Shown: positions 18,347-27,353, counted from the stretch's first letter. The stretch is 64,000 bases of DNA from Caldisericum exile AZM16c01 (GCF_000284335.1 NC_017096.1:310001-374000), one strand, 5' to 3'. The notes: generated from the sequence alone by a model not told the origin. Made by a program: numbers and translations.

Positions 18347-18745
18347 CTATGCAAATGGTACATCTGGTTCTGACTCATCAGTAGCCTCTTCAATTTCAAT
18401 TTCCTTTGCACCTTTTGCTACGATGAGTTTTATATCTCTTGCAACTACTTCCGTTGCATATCTTTTGTTCCCTTCAACTTCGTATTCACGAATTCTAAGT
18501 CTTCCTTCAACAAATATAAGATCACCTTTTTTAAATGTCTTTTCGACTTTGTCGGCAAGTTTGTTCCAAGCAATAATGGTAATAAATGAGGTTTCTTCTT
18601 GCCAATTTGTAGGGTCTTGCTTACTTCGGTATCTCATGTTTACCGCAATCCTAAATTGAGCAACCTCGTTTCCTGTTGGAGTGTAGCGGATATCAGGATC
18701 TGCAACAAGACGTCCTGTTAAGAAAATTCTATTTACATCAGACAT
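18347..18745 (-). CDS. ssb: Single-stranded DNA-binding protein
   Basis: 132 aa. The OB fold opens SDVNRIFLTGRLVADPDIRYTPTGN, the classic SSB start, and includes WNKLADKVEKTFKKGDLIFVEGRL. The acidic C-terminal tip ends EPDVPFA, a variant of the DDDIPF tail that recruits repair and replication partners. It overlaps rpsF by 8 nt. Confidence 0.96.
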   Translation of the reverse strand: MSDVNRIFLTGRLVADPDIRYTPTGNEVAQFRIAVNMRYRSKQDPTNWQEETSFITIIAWNKLADKVEKTFKKGDLIFVEGRLRIREYEVEGNKRYATEVVARDIKLIVAKGAKEIEIEEATDESEPDVPFA

Positions 18746-19106
18746 TTTCCTGTACCTCTTCTGATTGTTCAGTTGGTTCTTCTTTTACTTCAGTTTCCTT
18801 CGGCGTAGATTCTACTTTTTTCTCTTCCTTCTTTACGACCATTGCACGCAAAAAACCATCTGTAACTCTGAAGAAATAGTAAAGATCCTTGACAGCGCTT
18901 GCAGGAAGATTGATGTAGGCAAGAAAGTAATAGCCTCTGTCCTGCTTTAAAATGGGGTATGCAAGAGTTTTTAACCCCCACTCGGTTTCACTTCTAAGAC
19001 TTCCACCATTTCTTTCCACAAATTCGTGGAACTTGCTAACAAGCGCTGCTCTTTCTTCGTCAGAAAGATTGGCGCTTACAATGTAAAGCACTTCGTAGTA
19101 ATTCAT
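18738..19106 (-). CDS. rpsF: 30S ribosomal protein bS6
   Basis: 122 aa. It opens MNYYEVLYIVSANLSDEERA and contains YPILKQDRGYYFLAYI, as in bS6. The last ~28 residues form a Glu/Lys tail. The SD GGAGGT is 6 nt from the ATG. It is the first gene of the rpsF-ssb-rpsR-rplI-dnaB operon. Confidence 0.96.
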   Translation of the reverse strand: MNYYEVLYIVSANLSDEERAALVSKFHEFVERNGGSLRSETEWGLKTLAYPILKQDRGYYFLAYINLPASAVKDLYYFFRVTDGFLRAMVVKKEEKKVESTPKETEVKEEPTEQSEEVQENV

Positions 19107-19130
19107 CTTTTTACCTCCTGGACTAAAAAT

Positions 19131-19175
19131 TTATGCCTTGTAAGGCAACCCCTACAAGGAAGGTATTCTATACCA
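19131..19175 (-). promoter_or_regulatory. Leader hairpin of the rpsF operon
   Basis: In the ~70-nt leader the reverse strand forms stem CCTTGTA/TACAAGG with a ~10-nt loop (GGGGTTGCCT). Many bacteria have an S6:S18-binding leader at this position, but I do not see its conserved CCG motif clearly, so any autoregulatory role is only an inference. Confidence 0.4.
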
Positions 19176-19181
19176 AACTCT

Positions 19182-19209
19182 ATTATACAGAAATCAATAT
19201 TCTAATCAA
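19182..19209 (-). promoter_or_regulatory. Promoter of the rpsF-dnaB operon
   Basis: Reverse-strand TTGATT (19204-19209) and TATAAT (19182-19187) with a 16-nt spacer, about 75 nt upstream of the rpsF ATG. Confidence 0.7.
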
Positions 19210-19289
19210 GTATACGAATTTGAGATTTGGAATTTGTGCTCTCATTAATGCACTACCCAAAAATTTGATGGAGAAACATGTCCCTCCGA

Positions 19290-19505
19290 TTTTCCCAAAA
19301 AGTCATTTCGAACGCAGTGAGAAACTCCTCATTTCAATCTGAGGGGGGTATTTTGCCCCCTCAGTACTCCCCCAATAACGCAATTATCTTGTAGTCATGC
19401 CGAAATGACTTTCTGAGGCATCTCCTCCTTTCAAGGGGAGTTAGAGGGAAAATCGCAAGTCCCCGTCTAATTAAAGGAGGAGATTCCCTTTCGAGCTTGG
19501 AAAGG
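19290..19505. repeat. Mosaic interspersed repeat block, locus B
   Basis: Contains GTCATTTCGAACGCAGTGAG (from 19302), a TGAGGGGGG...CCCCCTCA inverted repeat (19340-19362), AGTCAT...GAAATGACT inverted arms (19393-19410), and AAGGGGAGTTAGAGGG...GTCCCCGTCTAATTAAAGGA (19434-19477). The modules match those at 12, 22.4 and 31.9 kb but are more degraded. No gene is present between 19210 and 19583. Confidence 0.8.
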
Positions 19506-19580
19506 AATAATTAAAGTCGTACTAAAGTCCATTACTGAGGTTTTCTCCATTTAGAATATTTTTCGTAAGTATAAGTTTTA

Positions 19581-19589
19581 TGCTATAAT
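19581..19589 (+). promoter_or_regulatory. Extended -10 promoter of the L,D-transpeptidase gene
   Basis: TGCTATAAT is a perfect extended -10 element. The -35 region is poor, as is common with extended -10 promoters. Transcription would start near 19596, leaving a leader of only about 12 nt before ATG 19608. Confidence 0.65.
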
Positions 19590-19607
19590 TTTTATACGGG
19601 AACTGTT

Positions 19608-20150
19608 ATGAAAAAAATATTTTTGGTTTTTGTGGTTTTGATGTTTGTTTTTATTTCTTTTACAGGTGTTACAAATTCTTCTACTTATAGAATTGTTGTA
19701 GATAAGTCCTACAAATTACTTTTGCTTTACGAGGGTAATAGTATTGTAAATGTCTTTCCTGTTTGTGTTGGTGAACACACAACCGACAATGAAACACCAA
19801 CTGGCGTTTATAAAATTATAAACAAAACCTTTGATCCAGTTTGGTACTTTGAAGGAAAGGTATATCAACCTTATAAAATAGATAAAAATAATGGACTTGG
19901 TATGGTGTGGATGGGTTGGAATCTCCCATCCTATGGACTACATGGCACAAATGAACCATTTTCAATTGGCTTTGCAAATTCTCACGGATGTGTTCGCATG
20001 GAAAATAAAGATGCCTTATATATTGCAACAACAATTCCCATAGGCACGCAGATTGAAGTGCGTGAGGGTTCATACAATGACCTTGTAAAGCACCTTGAGG
20101 CAATTAATGTCCTTTATGCAGTGAATACGGTTTTAAAAGGCACAAAGTGA
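19608..20150 (+). CDS. L,D-transpeptidase (YkuD domain), exported
   Basis: 180 aa. An N-terminal signal peptide or anchor (KKIFLVFVVLMFVFISFTG) leads into a YkuD domain with HGTNEPFSIGFANSHGCVRM, containing the catalytic HxxxxxxxxxSHGCxRM motif. The domain makes 3-3 cross-links in peptidoglycan or attaches proteins to it, outside the membrane. The C-terminal ~30 residues are not conserved. It is followed after 15 nt by a hexapeptide-repeat protein that may be co-transcribed. Confidence 0.93.
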   Translation: MKKIFLVFVVLMFVFISFTGVTNSSTYRIVVDKSYKLLLLYEGNSIVNVFPVCVGEHTTDNETPTGVYKIINKTFDPVWYFEGKVYQPYKIDKNNGLGMVWMGWNLPSYGLHGTNEPFSIGFANSHGCVRMENKDALYIATTIPIGTQIEVREGSYNDLVKHLEAINVLYAVNTVLKGTK

Positions 20151-20165
20151 TTTAGGAGGATTCTT

Positions 20166-20678
20166 ATGATTATTGAATTTGAAGGAAAAAAGCCAAACAT
20201 TTCAAAAGATGCTGTTATATTTGATAATGCAACAATTATCGGTGATGTTGAAATTGAAGAAAATGCAAATGTGTGGTTCGGTGCGGTTTTGAGAGGGGAC
20301 ATTGGCAAAATCTACATAGGGAAAAACTCAAATATACAAGATAATACGGTCATACACGTTGATGAAGGTACAACGTGCTTCATAGGTGAAAACGTTACAG
20401 TTGGACATAATGCAATAATTCACTCAGCAACAATTGGTGAAAATACTCTTATAGGGATGGGTGCAACAATTTTATCAGGTGCAAAAATTGGAAAAAATTG
20501 TGTAGTAGGAGCTCAAGCCCTTGTTCTTGAGAATGCAACATTTGAGGATGGCACTCTTATCGTGGGTATTCCTGCAAAGGCAGTCAGAAAACTTACTGAA
20601 GAAGAAATAAATGCCCTCAAAGAACATGCGCTTGAATATGTGAAATTATCAAAAAGATATAAAACACAATTTAAATGA
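20166..20678 (+). CDS. Gamma-class carbonic anhydrase-like hexapeptide-repeat protein
   Basis: 170 aa left-handed beta-helix of imperfect hexapeptide repeats (for example IGDVEI, IGKNSN, IGENVT, IGENTL, IGKNCV), then a C-terminal helix. The His residues in TVIHVDEG and TVGHNAIIH match the three metal ligands of the gamma-CA/YrdA/PaaY group, so a trimeric metalloprotein is expected. Many YrdA-type proteins show no carbonic anhydrase activity, so the reaction is unproven. The SD AGGAGG is upstream. Confidence 0.88.
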   Translation: MIIEFEGKKPNISKDAVIFDNATIIGDVEIEENANVWFGAVLRGDIGKIYIGKNSNIQDNTVIHVDEGTTCFIGENVTVGHNAIIHSATIGENTLIGMGATILSGAKIGKNCVVGAQALVLENATFEDGTLIVGIPAKAVRKLTEEEINALKEHALEYVKLSKRYKTQFK

Positions 20679-20742
20679 TTTACTGCTAAGCATAAAAATC
20701 TGCTCTTCAATTTTTGGTGATGTTTCGGGCAAGGAAAATCAT

Positions 20743-21282
20743 TTATCTTTTGTCTACCGAAATTACACTAAATCCGCCTTTAAATTCTGCAATTGCATGG
20801 GTTTTTGAGCCAGTGAGTTTTGAAAATGCACCTGCAAGGACTCCTCTCATAAAATTGTTTGTTGGTTTTGATCCATTCAGGACTGCTGATTCACTTTCAA
20901 AATCGTTATAAATTTTCACAAGAAGTTTTCCTCTTTCCAAAGACAGTTCAAGAATTTCAGGAATACCCCAGCCTGTGAAAAGTGCCGTTTTTGCTGCCAC
21001 TATCGAGGGTATAACTTCTTTTTGTGCGCCTAATTTGATGTATCTTTCTGCTACCTTCTCACCATAACTATATCCAAACCAATAAACAAACTCTTGTGCC
21101 ATTCTTTCGCCCATTATGTTCCCTGTTGATTTAATCATGTAATCGGGAAATGCCTCTACATCCATCAATATCCAACGCTTATTAAAAAGTATAATTTTTC
21201 CTTCCTCATTTGTAATTTTATTTGTTGTATCGATTCCAATTTGCTTTAAAAGCATTTCGTATTGCTTTTTTAATTCATTCAT
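20743..21282 (-). CDS. V4R-like (4-vinyl reductase domain) protein
   Basis: 179 aa. The start ATG 21282 is chosen because GGAGG lies just before it; the longer frame from 21294 would place that SD inside the gene. A helical opening (MNELKKQYEMLLKQIG) is followed by a fold with GYSYGEKVAERYI and a C-terminal NFMRGVLAGAFSKLTG...EFKGGFSVISV, which resembles V4R/XylR-N small-molecule-binding domains. The Cys ligands usual in zinc-binding V4R proteins are absent, so it may bind a ligand without metal. It stands alone and its function is not known. Confidence 0.6.
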   Translation of the reverse strand: MNELKKQYEMLLKQIGIDTTNKITNEEGKIILFNKRWILMDVEAFPDYMIKSTGNIMGERMAQEFVYWFGYSYGEKVAERYIKLGAQKEVIPSIVAAKTALFTGWGIPEILELSLERGKLLVKIYNDFESESAVLNGSKPTNNFMRGVLAGAFSKLTGSKTHAIAEFKGGFSVISVDKR

Positions 21283-21422
21283 ATTTTCCTCCATGTATAG
21301 TTTGCAAACGAGATAATTTTATAATGATTTTTGGTCTTGTCAATATCAAAGTTTTATTTTTCTTTAAATAAACGACTTCTTGTCTTTTATATCTAAGTCT
21401 ATTAAATTTCGTTAATTTGGTA

Positions 21423-21450
21423 TTGACTAAAATGATATTTTTCTTATAAT
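21423..21450 (+). promoter_or_regulatory. Promoter of the DUF554 gene
   Basis: TTGACT (21423-21428) and TATAAT (21445-21450) with a 16-nt spacer, about 30 nt before ATG 21482. A GAAAGGAG SD lies between them. Confidence 0.8.
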
Positions 21451-21481
21451 TCCTTTAAATTCCTGCGAAAGGAGAATATAT

Positions 21482-22165
21482 ATGAAAGGCACAATTGTTA
21501 ATGTAATTACTGTGCTTGTAGGAAGTACGCTTGGGCTTATAATTGGTGAAAGGTTTCCGGAGAGAGTTAAACATATTGTTATCCAATCTATTGGCCTTTT
21601 TACTATACTAATAGGTATTACAATGATTATAAAATCAACAAAGTTTATTGAAATATTTCTTTCTCTAATTCTTGGAAGTATTACTGGAGAGTTACTTCGT
21701 CTTAATGAGGGATTAGAGCATTTGATGGGGAAAATTAAATCTAAAATATCACCAAATTCACCACATTTTGTTGAGGGCTTCATAACTGCAACTCTTGTCT
21801 TTTGCGTTGGTGCAATGACTGTTGTAGGCTCAATTCAAGAAGGTCTCACTGGTGATGCAACACTCCTCATTACAAAATCTATAATGGATGGAATTACCTC
21901 TCTTACGCTTGCTTCAGGTTTGGGTATTGGCGTTATGTTTTCTGCAATTTCTGTTTTTGTAATTCAAGGAAGTTTGACGCTCCTGGGTTCAAGATTACTA
22001 TTCCTTACACAGGATGTTTATATAAATAACTTTACGGGTCTTGGAGGCGTACTTATTCTTGCAATTGGGATAGAACTTTTGAACATTCAGAAAATTAAAA
22101 TTCTTAATATGCTTCCTTCTCTTGTGTATCTTCCATTTGTAATTTACATTTCAAGTTTGTTGTGA
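21482..22165 (+). CDS. DUF554 family membrane protein
   Basis: 227 aa with about six membrane spans. It opens MKGTIVNVITVLVGSTLGLIIG and contains FCVGAMTVVGSIQEGLTGDA, the typical DUF554 (YdfK/YqgA) pattern. Family members are small transporters or channels of unknown substrate. It has its own promoter and no co-transcribed partner. Confidence 0.88.
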   Translation: MKGTIVNVITVLVGSTLGLIIGERFPERVKHIVIQSIGLFTILIGITMIIKSTKFIEIFLSLILGSITGELLRLNEGLEHLMGKIKSKISPNSPHFVEGFITATLVFCVGAMTVVGSIQEGLTGDATLLITKSIMDGITSLTLASGLGIGVMFSAISVFVIQGSLTLLGSRLLFLTQDVYINNFTGLGGVLILAIGIELLNIQKIKILNMLPSLVYLPFVIYISSLL

Positions 22166-22249
22166 AGATATAATGGCTTTTTGATTTGTAATTTCAAGAA
22201 GATTTGTAAAAGTTTTAAATCAACTTAATATTCCTTAATTTTGGGGAGA

Positions 22250-22560
22250 AAGCATCCTTTCCTCAGTTCTACCTCTAAAGTAATAAATAAAGTAACCGTG
22301 AAATGGAGATCTGAAGGGTACCTTTACAATATTTAATGAATATACTGCACCCTTCAATACTCTTCGTTTTTCGGGAAGAGTTAGATGGGGAGTCTTGTTA
22401 ATCCCCCTCTATTAAAAGAGGAGATTCCTCAGTCGCTCACGCTCTTTCGGAATGACGAAACGATGTCATTTTGTGCGCGTTGAGAAATCTTATGTTGGTT
22501 ACAACGTTTCACCATTTCAAATGTAGTGGGAAATCTCCAAGGTTTAGAGGGAATTAAAAA
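22250..22560. repeat. Mosaic interspersed repeat block, locus C
   Basis: Modules in order: a degenerate G/C-run inverted repeat (22372-22412), GGAGATTCCTCAGTCGCTCA running to CGGAATGAC (22420-22456), then its near-inverse GTCATT...TTGAGAAATCT (22464-22490), and another GTCAT-like unit CCATTTCAAATGTAGTGGG (22512 on). The first pair forms a long stem-loop. The block ends about 60 nt before the DnaA-box region. Confidence 0.8.
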
Positions 22561-22619
22561 GTATAAGTTCATACACTCTACTATTAGTTAAAGGGTTTTT
22601 TTACATTTTTAAATGACAT

Positions 22620-22920
22620 ATAAGGTTTTCCACAGGTTATAAACAATCACTTAAGCGTTGTGAAAATTGCTGTGGAAACAAGAAAGCCTCATTAAATGCA
22701 TGTCTTAATACTATTATATTCAGGTAATAATTTATGACACTAATTCTTAACTTATCCACATTTTGCTGTGGATAAGTGTGGATAACTGTGGAAAAGTCCT
22801 TTATAATTTCTTTAAAAGATAAGGTTTAGATGTAATTTTCTTTCCTTAAAAATTGGAAAATTTTACCAATTGTTCAACACTGAGTCTAAACATTGAATAA
22901 TTTATGATAATACACTAATT
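22620..22920. other. oriC: Candidate chromosomal replication origin (oriC) with DnaA boxes
   Basis: Perfect DnaA boxes: TTATCCACA at 22752-22760 and its inverse TGTGGATAA at 22767-22775 and 22777-22785. One-mismatch boxes: TGTGGAAAA at 22787-22795 and TTTTCCACA at 22626-22634, with a weaker one at 22671-22679. Three successive boxes start exactly 10 nt apart, one helical turn. An AT-rich stretch (22796-22920) that could be the unwinding element follows. mnmG lies 0.8 kb to the right and the ssb/dnaB operon 3.5 kb to the left, both common origin neighbours. dnaA itself is not in the window. Confidence 0.8.
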
Positions 22921-22921
22921 T

Positions 22922-22948
22922 AAAAAGGCTCTCTTTGCAAAGAGAGCC
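22922..22948 (-). terminator. Rho-independent terminator of gpmA
   Basis: A perfect 11-bp inverted repeat (GGCTCTCTTTG/CAAAGAGAGCC, 22927-22948) is followed on the reverse strand by five T. It lies 36 nt past the gpmA stop and separates gpmA transcription from the origin. Confidence 0.9.
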
Positions 22949-22962
22949 AAAGGAGGACAAAA

Positions 22963-23070
22963 ATGAAAAAAAGTGTAGATTTACTTATTTTGGGTCTTCT
23001 TTTATCTGGTTTTTTACTCTTTCTATTGCTTCCTGAAGCGTCTTTTCATCTGCAAGGTAGTAGTGGTTAA
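22963..23070 (+). CDS. Possible small membrane peptide (35 aa), antisense to gpmA
   Basis: A frame of 35 codons begins at ATG 22963 with a near-ideal SD (AAAGGAGG, 6 nt spacing). It encodes [20 protein letters not shown] and then a short polar tail. The peptide looks like one membrane helix, but most of the frame is simply the antisense of the gpmA 3' end, and no good promoter is seen. It is doubtful and kept because the SD is so strong and because it sits between the origin and gpmA. Confidence 0.25.
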   Translation: MKKSVDLLILGLLLSGFLLFLLLPEASFHLQGSSG

Positions 23071-23737
23071 CTGCATTTAAGTTCTCATCAAGTTCATAAA
23101 CAAGCGGAATGCCTGTTGGAATATTGAGGTGTGGAATTTCTTCGTCGGAAATGTTATCAAGATATTTTACAAGTGCTCTTAAAGAGTTTCCGTGTGCAGC
23201 AATAATAACTCTTTTTCCTTCTTTTACTAATGGTGCAATAGTTGAATGATAATATGGAAGCACTCTATTGAGTGTATCTTTCAAAGATTCAGAAAGTGGA
23301 ATTTCATCGTCTTTCAAATCTTTGTATTTTGGATCGAACCTTGGATTCCTTGGGTCATCTTTTTCAAGCGGTGGAGGTGGTACATCATACGATCTTCTCC
23401 ACAAAAGCACTTGCTCTTCTCCATATCTTTTTGCCATTTCTGCCTTGTTTAATCCTTGGAGTGCTCCATAGTGCCTTTCATTTAATCTCCAATGTTTGTA
23501 CTCTGGTATCCACATTAAGTCTATATCCTCAAGCACAATCCAGAGGGTTTTAATTGCCCTTTTCAAAACAGAGGTAAATGCTACATCAAATACATATCCC
23601 TGTTCTTTTAATAATTTAGCAGCAAAGTGAGCCTCTTCAACTCCTCTTTCAGATAAATCTACATCGGTCCATCCAGTGAATCTATTTTCTTTGTTCCATT
23701 CACTCTCACCATGCCTTAATAAAACGAGTTTATACAT
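22985..23737 (-). CDS. gpmA: 2,3-bisphosphoglycerate-dependent phosphoglycerate mutase
   Basis: About 250 aa. It interconverts 3- and 2-phosphoglycerate in glycolysis. The phosphohistidine motif [11 protein letters not shown] is at the start, [13 protein letters not shown] and [16 protein letters not shown] follow, and the second His is in [16 protein letters not shown] 23737 is preferred because AAGGAAGG is 9 nt upstream; a GTG three codons earlier is also open. It overlaps the mnmG 3' end, so the two are one transcript, ended by the hairpin at 22927. Confidence 0.96.
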   Translation of the reverse strand: MYKLVLLRHGESEWNKENRFTGWTDVDLSERGVEEAHFAAKLLKEQGYVFDVAFTSVLKRAIKTLWIVLEDIDLMWIPEYKHWRLNERHYGALQGLNKAEMAKRYGEEQVLLWRRSYDVPPPPLEKDDPRNPRFDPKYKDLKDDEIPLSESLKDTLNRVLPYYHSTIAPLVKEGKRVIIAAHGNSLRALVKYLDNISDEEIPHLNIPTGIPLVYELDENLNAVNHYYLADEKTLQEAIERVKNQIKEDPK

Positions 23738-25613
23738 TTTCTTCACCCTTCCTTTCCTTAAGATACATTAGAAGCATTTGAATATCAGACGGTCTTACAC
23801 CTGTAATTCTCATTGCTTGTCCAATTGATTTTGGCTTTATTTCCGATAGCCTAATCCGTGCCTCTTTCGAGAGCGATGGTACTAAATTATAATCAATATC
23901 TTGAGGAATTTCAAAGCTTTCAAACCTTAAAAATTCTTTTGCTTTGTTCATCTCACGCTGTATGTACCCTGCATATTTTGCCTCAATTTCAATTTCTATG
24001 AGGATTTCATCGTCAATATCTGCAAATCTTGAGTCAAGTTTCTTTAATGTATCCTTTGTGAAGTCCTGTCTTTTTAGAAGGTCAAAGAGAGTTAATGGTT
24101 GGTTAATTTCCTTAACATCAAGTTCTTTCAATTTTTCAACATTTTCCTTATTTGGATATATTGTTGTCTCTTCAAGGATCCTTTTGACTTCTTCAAGTTT
24201 TTGTTCCTTTTCCTCGAATATTCTAAATTTCCATTCTTCAACAACGCCAATTTCATAGCCCTTTCTTGTGAGTCTCAAATCGGCGTTGTCCTGCCTTAAA
24301 ATTTGCCTATACTCACAATGAGATGGTGTAATTCTGTATGGTTCAAACAGTTCTTTTGTCAATAAGTCATCAGTCATAACGCCAAGATACGCTTCATTTC
24401 TTCTTAATATGAATGGTTCTTTCCCTTGAACTTTTAAGGCAGCATTAATGCCTGCAAGAAGTCCTTGTCCTGCTGCTTCATCGTATCCAGTTGTGCCGTT
24501 TGGTTGTCCTGCAATAAATAGGCCTTCGATGAGTTTTGTTTCGTATGTAAGATTTAATTGAGTTGGTATTATGTAGTCGTAGTCAATGACATAGGCAGGT
24601 CTTATTATCTCAACATTTTCAAGACCGGGGATTGTCCTTAAAACCTCAAGTTGCATATCGTAGGGCATTGACATGTACATTCCCTGCATGTACATTTCGT
24701 TTGTGTTAAAACCTTCGGGCTCGAGGAAAAATTGGTGTCTTGTCTTATCTGGGAACCAACGCACCTTCTCTTCCATTGAAGGACAGGTTCTTGGACCTGT
24801 TTTAACCATAAGCCCCGCAACCGATGGTGAAAGGTGCATGTATTTTCTTGTGATTTCTATTGTTTTTTCATTAGTCCAGCCAAGATATGACGGAATTTGA
24901 TTTTCATATACCTTTGGCTTATTCCAGAAAGAGAAATGAAGTGGTATAAAATCTCCACGCTCTTCTTCAAATTTGCTTAAATCAATTGATCTTTTGTCTA
25001 CTCTTGGGGTTGTGCCTGTGTTAAATCGTGACATTTTAAAACCAAGTTCTTTCAATTGATCTGACAGTGCATTTGAAGGTGGCTTGACCCATCTTCCTGC
25101 TTCCATTGACCATGAGGAAATGTAAATTCTCCCCCTTAAATATGTGCCTGTGGTTAGTACAACTGCATCAGCATAAAAGATGCTTCCATCTGCAACTTTT
25201 ACTCCTTTTACTTTTCCGTTTTCAATAATGAGTTTTTCAACAAGCCCTTGTCTTAAGTGTAAGTTTGGTTGGTTTTCAAGACGCTCTTTCATTTTTCTTG
25301 AGTAAGCCCACTTGTCAGCCTGCGCTCTCAAACTCCATACAGCAGGACCTCTTGAGGTATTAAGCATCTTAATCTGGGTTAATGTTTCATCTGTTGTCAT
25401 AGCCATTGCGCCGCCAAGGGCATCAATTTCTCTTACAACTTGTGATTTTCCAGGGCCGCCAATAGCAGGATTGCATGGCATCCAGCCAATACTATCGTTA
25501 TCAATCGTAATAATTAATGTTGGGACACCCATTCTTGCTGAAGCAAGTGAAGCCTCAACGCCTGCGTGTCCTCCACCAACAACAATTACACCATAATATT
25601 TTTCCTTCATCAT
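23730..25613 (-). CDS. mnmG: tRNA uridine 5-carboxymethylaminomethyl modification enzyme MnmG (GidA)
   Basis: 627 aa FAD enzyme that with MnmE modifies U34 of several tRNAs. It shows the FAD-binding [15 protein letters not shown] at the N-terminus, the [21 protein letters not shown] motif, [24 protein letters not shown], and the C-terminal helical domain ending in [12 protein letters not shown]. MnmE is not in the window. Two consecutive ATGs (25613, 25610) lack an SD but follow a -10 box at leaderless distance. Confidence 0.97.
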   Translation of the reverse strand: MMKEKYYGVIVVGGGHAGVEASLASARMGVPTLIITIDNDSIGWMPCNPAIGGPGKSQVVREIDALGGAMAMTTDETLTQIKMLNTSRGPAVWSLRAQADKWAYSRKMKERLENQPNLHLRQGLVEKLIIENGKVKGVKVADGSIFYADAVVLTTGTYLRGRIYISSWSMEAGRWVKPPSNALSDQLKELGFKMSRFNTGTTPRVDKRSIDLSKFEEERGDFIPLHFSFWNKPKVYENQIPSYLGWTNEKTIEITRKYMHLSPSVAGLMVKTGPRTCPSMEEKVRWFPDKTRHQFFLEPEGFNTNEMYMQGMYMSMPYDMQLEVLRTIPGLENVEIIRPAYVIDYDYIIPTQLNLTYETKLIEGLFIAGQPNGTTGYDEAAGQGLLAGINAALKVQGKEPFILRRNEAYLGVMTDDLLTKELFEPYRITPSHCEYRQILRQDNADLRLTRKGYEIGVVEEWKFRIFEEKEQKLEEVKRILEETTIYPNKENVEKLKELDVKEINQPLTLFDLLKRQDFTKDTLKKLDSRFADIDDEILIEIEIEAKYAGYIQREMNKAKEFLRFESFEIPQDIDYNLVPSLSKEARIRLSEIKPKSIGQAMRITGVRPSDIQMLLMYLKERKGEENV

Positions 25614-25620
25614 AGTTTAT

Positions 25621-25649
25621 ATTATACACGTTTAAGCCATATTCGTAAA
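25621..25649 (-). promoter_or_regulatory. mnmG promoter with probable leaderless start
   Basis: Reverse-strand TATAAT (25621-25626) and a 4/6 -35 TTTACG (25644-25649) with a 17-nt spacer. Only 7 nt separate the -10 box from the ATG at 25613, so transcription should begin at or next to the start codon. Confidence 0.6.
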
Positions 25650-25739
25650 GTTTGAATTGAGAAGAGGTTTTTATATAATTTGATTTCAGCATATAATTTC
25701 ATGTAAGTGTTTTAATGTACTTCTTTGAAAGAGGAGTGA

Positions 25740-26411
25740 ATGGACGAGATTAAGATTTCGCAAATTATTCGATCAAAAAGGAAGACGATTGCACTTATTA
25801 TTAATGATGATGCAACGCTAATCGTTAAGGCACCTAATAAGACAACGGATGAAGAAATTTACCAAGTTATAAAGGAGCATAGGAGATGGATTAAAAAGCA
25901 CATCGAAATTGTAAAACACCTTGAAAAGAAAGAGGAAAAGCAATTTGTCCCAGGAGAAAGTTTCTTACTTCTTGGAAGACCTTACAGACTTTTCCTTGTA
26001 AGCGATGCGGAAACTCCACTTAAGTTTGATAAAGGTTTTTATCTTGACGAAGGGTATAGGGAGAAGGCAAGGGATTTATTCATCGATTTCTATAAGAAAA
26101 CTGCAAAAGGTATTATCGGTGAGAGGGTCGAATACTATTCGAAACTTACAGGAATAAAGTATAAAGGCGTTAAAATTACCAGTGCAAACAAAAGGTGGGG
26201 AAGTTGTTCTAAGGATAACAATTTGAGTTTTACATATAAACTTGTTATGGCGCCACTATCAATTATTGATTATGTGGTTGTGCATGAATTGTGCCATGTT
26301 GTTGAACATAACCATTCAAAGGCTTTTTGGGACAAGGTAAGAACAATTATTCCAAATTATGAAGAGGCAAAAAGGTGGCTAAGAGAAAAAGGACACTTAC
26401 TTGATATCTGA
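25740..26411 (+). CDS. YgjP-like zinc metallopeptidase (DUF45, SprT/M48-like)
   Basis: 223 aa. The gluzincin motif YVVVHELCHVVEHNHSKAFW contains HELCH plus a downstream His, and KRWGSCSKDNNLSFTYKLVM is the conserved DUF45 core. No membrane span is present, so it is cytoplasmic. The SD GAGGAG is close to the ATG. radC follows after 13 nt. The physiological substrate is unknown; YgjP-like genes are often linked to restriction or repair genes. Confidence 0.85.
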   Translation: MDEIKISQIIRSKRKTIALIINDDATLIVKAPNKTTDEEIYQVIKEHRRWIKKHIEIVKHLEKKEEKQFVPGESFLLLGRPYRLFLVSDAETPLKFDKGFYLDEGYREKARDLFIDFYKKTAKGIIGERVEYYSKLTGIKYKGVKITSANKRWGSCSKDNNLSFTYKLVMAPLSIIDYVVVHELCHVVEHNHSKAFWDKVRTIIPNYEEAKRWLREKGHLLDI

Positions 26412-26424
26412 AAGGCGGTTTAAA

Positions 26425-27353
26425 ATGGAATTGAATTCTTATGAATCGGCAATTGAATTTTTGGCAAGAAACAACATTTACCCTGTGATGAAAAATTCAA
26501 AAGTGTATATAACAGGGAAAAATGCAAAAAATCTTGATAAGGGAAAAGCAAAGTTAATTATTGAAATTCTTTCAATTAAAAGCCCCACAGATCTTGAAAG
26601 AGTGAAAAATGATTTAAGGAATGCAAGAAAAAAAGCAAATTCACATGTTCCTATAAAGGATTGGATTGAAAGTGAACGTCCAAGAGAAGCACTTCTTAAG
26701 AATGGTGCAGAAACGCTCTCCTTATCGAAACTACTTGCAATAATTTTGAGGACAGGTTCTGATGGAGTTAGTGCTGAGGAACTTGGGAAGAGGATTTTGA
26801 ACAAGTACAAAAGTTTGCGTGCACTTGATGAAGCACCATTGAAAAATTAATGAAGATTGATGGCGTCGGTCTTGCAAAGGCAACACAAATCAAAGCAGCG
26901 CTTGAGATTGGTAAACGCCTCATTAGGGAAAAGGCAACTGAAATCAAGAGAATTCGCTCTCCGAGGGATGGTGCACAATATGTCATTGCAGAGTTTTCAC
27001 CATACTTGAGAGATAAAAAGCAAGAATTCTTTTTAATTGTTCTCCTTGATAAGAAAAACAAACCTATAAAGACAGTTGAGATAAGCAAAGGAAGTATTGA
27101 TACAAGTATTGTTGATCCAAAGGATGTGGTAAAACATGCCACAGTTAATTCTGCAAGTGCTCTAATTCTTGTGCATAATCATCCCTCCGGTGAGACGGAA
27201 CCATCGGACGAAGATGTGTTTTTAACCAAAAGGCTTATTGAGGCACTAAACTTTGTAAATATTAAGGTGCTTGGCCATATCATTCTTGGTAAAAATCCCG
27301 AGGACTACTTTAGTTTTGCAAGTAATGGTCTAATTTATACGCCATTACATTAG
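26425..27353 (+). CDS. radC: RadC family JAMM protein, split by a frame break
   Basis: Two abutting frames (26425-26850 and 26850-27353) together read as one RadC of about 309 aa. The first ends ...DEAPLKN-stop and the second begins MKIDGVGLAKA, the HhH part of RadC. One extra A in A5 at 26842-26846 gives a continuous EAPLKKLMKIDGVG. The JAMM metal motif HNHPSGETEPSDED is intact. The N-terminus has ~80 residues (MELNSYESAIEFLARN...) before the usual IKDWIESERPREALL opening. The TAATG stop-start could alternatively allow two coupled polypeptides. The role of RadC in the cell is unsettled. Confidence 0.85.
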
